A stretch of 64,000 nt of DNA. Source: Nocardia sp. BMG111209 (GTDB lineage: Bacteria; Actinomycetota; Actinomycetes; Mycobacteriales; Mycobacteriaceae). How positions within the stretch are numbered: the stretch's first letter is position 1; each line of letters starts with the position of its first letter. A program made the position numbers and the translations under genes. The notes under the pieces are model-generated. The model saw only the letters and a program-made list of their open reading frames with translations, did no database searches and had not been told where the DNA came from. Of the stretch, positions 61,290 through 64,000 are shown in pieces. The stretch lies in contig NZ_KB907309.1 in the NCBI RefSeq assembly GCF_000381925.1, forward strand, positions 310,001 to 374,000, in the 5' to 3' direction.

Positions 61290-61384
61290 GGTTTGCGGCC
61301 GCCCCCGGCGTTCCGGTGCCCGATGCGATGCGACGAAGGAGCAGGCAGCGGGTGCCGGAACGCCGGGGTTACAGGCCGCAAACC
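61290..61384 (+). promoter_or_regulatory. Long stem-loop in the prrA leader
   Basis: Left arm 61290-61322 and right arm 61349-61384 pair through GGTTTGCGGCC/GGCCGCAAACC, CCCCGGCGTTCCGG/CCGGAACGCCGGGG and CCCG/CGGG, about 29 base pairs with two small internal loops. The 26-nt apical loop contains AAGGAG (61336-61341), 10 nt before an in-frame GTG (61352) on the right arm. Confidence 0.7.
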
Positions 61385-61387
61385 AGC

Positions 61388-61441
61388 GAGGCGGAGCCGA
61401 AGCAATCAAATACAGAGGCGGAGCCGATGCAATCAGATACA
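61388..61441 (+). repeat. 27-bp tandem duplication spanning the prrA start codon
   Basis: Copies 61388-61414 and 61415-61441 differ at two bases. One difference turns AAG in copy 1 into the ATG start codon (61427) in copy 2. Both copies carry GAGGCGGAGCCG, i.e. the ribosome-site-like sequence. Confidence 0.85.
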
Positions 61442-62143
61442 GCCACTGTTCCTACCGTGTTGTTGGTGGACGACGACGAGGATCTGCTCGCGTCGGTCCA
61501 GCGTGGGTTGCGGTTGTCCGGATTCGAGGTGCTGATCGCCCGGGACGGGGCGGCGGCGCTGCGCAGCGTCGGTGAACAGTCCCCGGACGCGATCGTGCTC
61601 GATATGAATATGCCGGTCCTCGACGGCGCCGGCGTGGTGACCGCGCTGCGGGCGATGGGTAACGAGGTGCCGATCTGTGTGCTGTCGGCCCGCAACTCGG
61701 TCGACGACCGGATCGCGGGCCTGGAGTCCGGCGCGGACGACTATCTGGTGAAACCGTTCGTCCTGGCCGAATTGGTCGCGCGCATCCGCGCGCTGCTGCG
61801 CCGCCGCAGCGACGCCGCCGTCCCGGCGGGTACCGGTCCGGCCGGAATCACGGTGGGCCCGTTGGAGGTCGACGTGGCCGGCTACCGCGCGTTGCTCAAC
61901 GGTCACGAGATCGAGCTCACCAAGCGGGAATTCGAGTTGCTGTCCACGCTGGCCCGCAACGCCGGTGTGGTGCTGAGCCGGGAACGGCTGCTGGAACTGG
62001 TGTGGGGCTACGACTTCGCCGCCGATACGAATGTGGTCGACGTGTTCGTCGGCTACCTGCGCCGCAAACTGGAGGCCGAGGGCACGCCGCGGCTGTTGCA
62101 CACCATCCGAGGGGTCGGCTTCGTGCTGCGGGCGCCGAAGTGA
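61427..62143 (+). CDS. prrA: Two-component response regulator PrrA
   Basis: A 238-residue OmpR-family regulator. Receiver domain: acidic pocket [11 protein letters not shown], phospho-acceptor Asp in [12 protein letters not shown], Lys in DYLVKPF. Winged-helix domain: [54 protein letters not shown]. The sequence is close to mycobacterial PrrA, an essential regulator of respiration, nitrogen and acid responses. ATG 61427 has GAGG 8 nt upstream. GTG 61352, behind AAGGAG in the leader hairpin loop, would add 25 residues containing the duplicated EAEP-x-QS-x-T motif and cannot be excluded. Confidence 0.93.
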   Translation: MQSDTATVPTVLLVDDDEDLLASVQRGLRLSGFEVLIARDGAAALRSVGEQSPDAIVLDMNMPVLDGAGVVTALRAMGNEVPICVLSARNSVDDRIAGLESGADDYLVKPFVLAELVARIRALLRRRSDAAVPAGTGPAGITVGPLEVDVAGYRALLNGHEIELTKREFELLSTLARNAGVVLSRERLLELVWGYDFAADTNVVDVFVGYLRRKLEAEGTPRLLHTIRGVGFVLRAPK

Positions 62144-63486
62144 GCGCGTACGCCCACCGGCGGCGGCGCGGCTCGTATTCGCTGCGTACCCGCGTGGCGG
62201 CGGCGACCGCCCTGGGGGCGACCGTCATCGCGGCCGTGGTGGGCTGGCTGTCGGTGCAGGCGCTGGAGCGCAACAATCTGGCCCAGGCCGATCAGGAACT
62301 GACCATCGCCGCGCGGATCGTGCTGATCCAGCCGGTGATCGCGGTGGGGGTGCTCTCGCTGGTCGGGCCCAATCACGATCTGGCGGTGACGGTCCGCGAC
62401 GACAGCACGGTGGTCTCCAGCACCAGCGTCCATCTGCCGGAACTGCGGCGGGGATCGCAGACCATCTCGCTGGACGGCGTCCCGTTCCGGGTGCTGACCA
62501 CCACCGACAATCAGCCGCGCGGGCGGACCGTCTCCATCGGTATCCCGCTCACCCAGGCGTATCACGCCACCTCCGAACAACGCCGGTGGGTGCTGGCGGC
62601 GGCCCTGCTCACCATCGCCGCCACCGCCGGGCTGGGCTGGGTGTTCGGCGGTCGCGCGGTGCGCCCGATCGTCCATCTCACCGAACAGGTCGGGGCCTAC
62701 GGCGCGACCGGACAACCGGAGGAACCGGTGGACGGGTCCGGGGTCCGCGAGGCCGAACAGCTCGCCGACGCGCTGAACAGCCTGCTGGAGCGGGTGAACC
62801 GGGCCCAGGCCGCGACCGCCGCCGCACTGGAGACCGCCCGCGATTTCTCCGCGGTGTCCGCGCACGAGTTGCGCACCCCGCTCACCGCGATGCGCACCGA
62901 CCTGGAGGTGTTGCGCACCCTCGACCTGGACAAGGCGCAGCGCGCGGAGATCCTCGACGATCTGCAACGCAGTCAGGGCCGGGTCGAGGCCACGCTGGCG
63001 GCGCTGGAACGACTGGCCGCCGGAGAGCTCACCAACGACAGCGACCTGGTGGAGACCGATCTCGCCGACCTGGTCGATCAGGCCGCCCACGATGCCATGC
63101 GGCACTATCCGGCGCTGACCGTGCGCATCGACGCGGATCCGGAGCTGATCATCTGCGGCCTGCCGACCGGGCTGCGGCTGGCCGTCGACAACGCGCTCAC
63201 GAATTCGGTCCGGCACGGCGGCGCGACCGAGGCGCTGATCTCCGCGCACCGGATCGCCGACGGCGCGATCGTGCTGTCGATCGATGACAACGGCCGCGGG
63301 ATCCCGCCCCTGGAACGCGATGCGGTGTTCCAGCGCTTCGTGCGCGGCCGCGACGCCAGTAAGGGCGGCTCCGGCCTGGGCCTGGCGCTGGTCGCCCAGC
63401 AGGCCCAATTGCACGGCGGCCGAGCCTGTTTCGACGACGGCACGCTCGGCGGGGTACGACTGGTACTGACACTGCCGGAGCGGTGA
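62140..63486 (+). CDS. prrB: Sensor histidine kinase PrrB
   Basis: A 448-residue membrane kinase: TM1 about 25-47, an extracytoplasmic sensor domain, TM2 about 150-172, HAMP ([14 protein letters not shown]), phospho-acceptor His in [21 protein letters not shown] box [17 protein letters not shown]1 DDNGRGIP and G2 [19 protein letters not shown]. It phosphorylates PrrA. The GTG start overlaps the prrA TGA (GTGA). Adjacent to prrA as in mycobacteria. Confidence 0.93.
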   Translation: MSAYAHRRRRGSYSLRTRVAAATALGATVIAAVVGWLSVQALERNNLAQADQELTIAARIVLIQPVIAVGVLSLVGPNHDLAVTVRDDSTVVSSTSVHLPELRRGSQTISLDGVPFRVLTTTDNQPRGRTVSIGIPLTQAYHATSEQRRWVLAAALLTIAATAGLGWVFGGRAVRPIVHLTEQVGAYGATGQPEEPVDGSGVREAEQLADALNSLLERVNRAQAATAAALETARDFSAVSAHELRTPLTAMRTDLEVLRTLDLDKAQRAEILDDLQRSQGRVEATLAALERLAAGELTNDSDLVETDLADLVDQAAHDAMRHYPALTVRIDADPELIICGLPTGLRLAVDNALTNSVRHGGATEALISAHRIADGAIVLSIDDNGRGIPPLERDAVFQRFVRGRDASKGGSGLGLALVAQQAQLHGGRACFDDGTLGGVRLVLTLPER

Positions 63487-63534
63487 GCCGCGAACTCGGG
63501 CCGCACCGCCGAACCGGCTTGGGCCCCAAGGTAT

Positions 63535-63556
63535 CCCGGACCGCAGCCGGTCCGGG
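63535..63556 (+). terminator. Possible terminator after prrB
   Basis: CCCGGACCG-CAGC-CGGTCCGGG, perfect 9-bp stem 49 nt after the prrB stop, no T tract. Confidence 0.5.
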
Positions 63557-63628
63557 CCCGGCCCGCCGGATCCCGGACCCTTATCGAATCCTCAGAGACG
63601 CGCCAGAATCGGCGCGGGGTGCGCCCGC

Positions 63629-63634
63629 TACGGT
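63629..63634 (+). promoter_or_regulatory. -10 element of the terminal gene
   Basis: TACGGT lies 6 nt before GTG 63641, a leaderless arrangement. Confidence 0.5.
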
Positions 63635-63640
63635 TCGTCC

Positions 63641-64000
63641 GTGTTCGGTAACCGTCTTCGCTGGATCCTGCTCGCCGTGGCCGTGCTCGTCGTGGCCGCC
63701 GTCGCCGGAGGTACCGCGCTGTGGCTGCGGCCCGGCAGCGCACCGACCCGGATCGCGCTGGTGAACGCGGACCAGGGACCGACCGGCGTCCGCATCGTGA
63801 AAGCCTTGCAGGACAGTCACTCCCGGGACTGGGTCACCGCGCAGCCGGGGGCGAGCACCGCCGACTACGCGGCCGTGATCACGCTGCCGGCCGATCTGTC
63901 CGGCTCGATCGGCACCCTCGGCACCGCCACGCCGCACCGCGCGCAGGTCACCGTGGCGAGCAATCGGCACGCCGACGCTCATCAGGTCGACGACGCGGTG
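63641..64000 (+). CDS. Membrane-anchored YhgE/Pip-like protein, N-terminal part (cut by window edge)
   Basis: The first 120 residues are visible: a short basic start (VFGNRLRWILL), one transmembrane helix (AVAVLVVAAVAGGTALWL), then an extracytoplasmic segment with RIALVNADQGPTGVRIVKAL and AAVITLPADLSGSIGTLG. The pattern of membrane anchor, VNADQG and ITLPADLS matches the N-terminus of YhgE/Pip or ABC-2-type membrane proteins, which are linked to export or secretion systems. The rest lies outside the window. GTG start supported by the leaderless promoter. Confidence 0.65.
   Translation, partial: MFGNRLRWILLAVAVLVVAAVAGGTALWLRPGSAPTRIALVNADQGPTGVRIVKALQDSHSRDWVTAQPGASTADYAAVITLPADLSGSIGTLGTATPHRAQVTVASNRHADAHQVDDAV

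Larger units (their letters stand above)
61104..61426. other. prpE-prrA intergenic region and prrA leader
   Basis: 323 nt holding a small hairpin after prpE (61121-61142), then a long stem-loop (61290-61384) and a 27-bp tandem duplication (61388-61441) reaching the prrA start. No separate gene is credible. Confidence 0.6.

Overview
The window reads as a chromosomal segment of a high-GC mycolic-acid actinomycete, most likely Nocardia. The grounds are two tandem MspA-type porins of the nocardial kind, an iniB/iniA-type pair, a glnX-glnH-pknG operon, prrAB, LigD with the PolD-PE-Lig order of mycobacteria, a conservon, and many leaderless starts (TANNNT followed 6-7 nt later by ATG or GTG). No tRNA, rRNA, CRISPR array, insertion sequence or phage gene was seen. 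Both ends cut genes: an aldehyde dehydrogenase on the left and a membrane-anchored YhgE/Pip-like protein on the right.

Left part (1-7.8 kb, all minus strand): an aldehyde dehydrogenase, then a catabolic-looking cluster of two amidohydrolases and a small Rieske protein, then a four-gene znu-type metal ABC transporter whose promoter overlaps a Zur-like box. 8.3-23.2 kb is an envelope region: a 1592-residue repeat protein in the position of IniB, an IniA-type dynamin whose P-loop lysine is leucine, three tandem secreted glycine-zipper proteins and a fourth relative, an IclR regulator, two MspA porins and an NlpC/P60 hydrolase. A fifth glycine-zipper relative lies at 42.6 kb.

23.5-33.7 kb holds a DMT transporter behind a short leaderless leader peptide, then the most unusual part: a nine-cistron operon (glnX, glnH, a helical protein of unknown function, pknG, PP2C, VWA, two tandem 24-residue microproteins and a zinc-ribbon/FHA protein). 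Seven of its eight junctions overlap by 4 nt or 1 nt. In mycobacteria GlnH and GlnX signal external amino acids to PknG. Here a phosphatase, a VWA scaffold, a phosphothreonine reader and two unannotated microproteins are wired into the same transcript.

33.9-46.4 kb: phosphoribosyltransferase, P450/TetR/RluA, a cyclic-nucleotide phosphodiesterase-like enzyme, an AraC regulator, an ECF transporter with S and two ATPase domains fused, LigD, and a decayed DUF5753/DUF397 regulator pair. 47-63.5 kb contains the equivalents of the M. tuberculosis Rv0902c-Rv0909 block (Rv0909-type protein, Rv0906-type metallo-beta-lactamase fold, EchA6, AccD3, PrrA, PrrB; synteny from memory), interrupted by a monooxygenase/aldo-keto reductase pair, a four-gene conservon (cvnABCD) and propionyl-CoA synthetase. 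prrA has an unusual leader: a long stem-loop followed by a 27-bp tandem duplication that carries the start codon.
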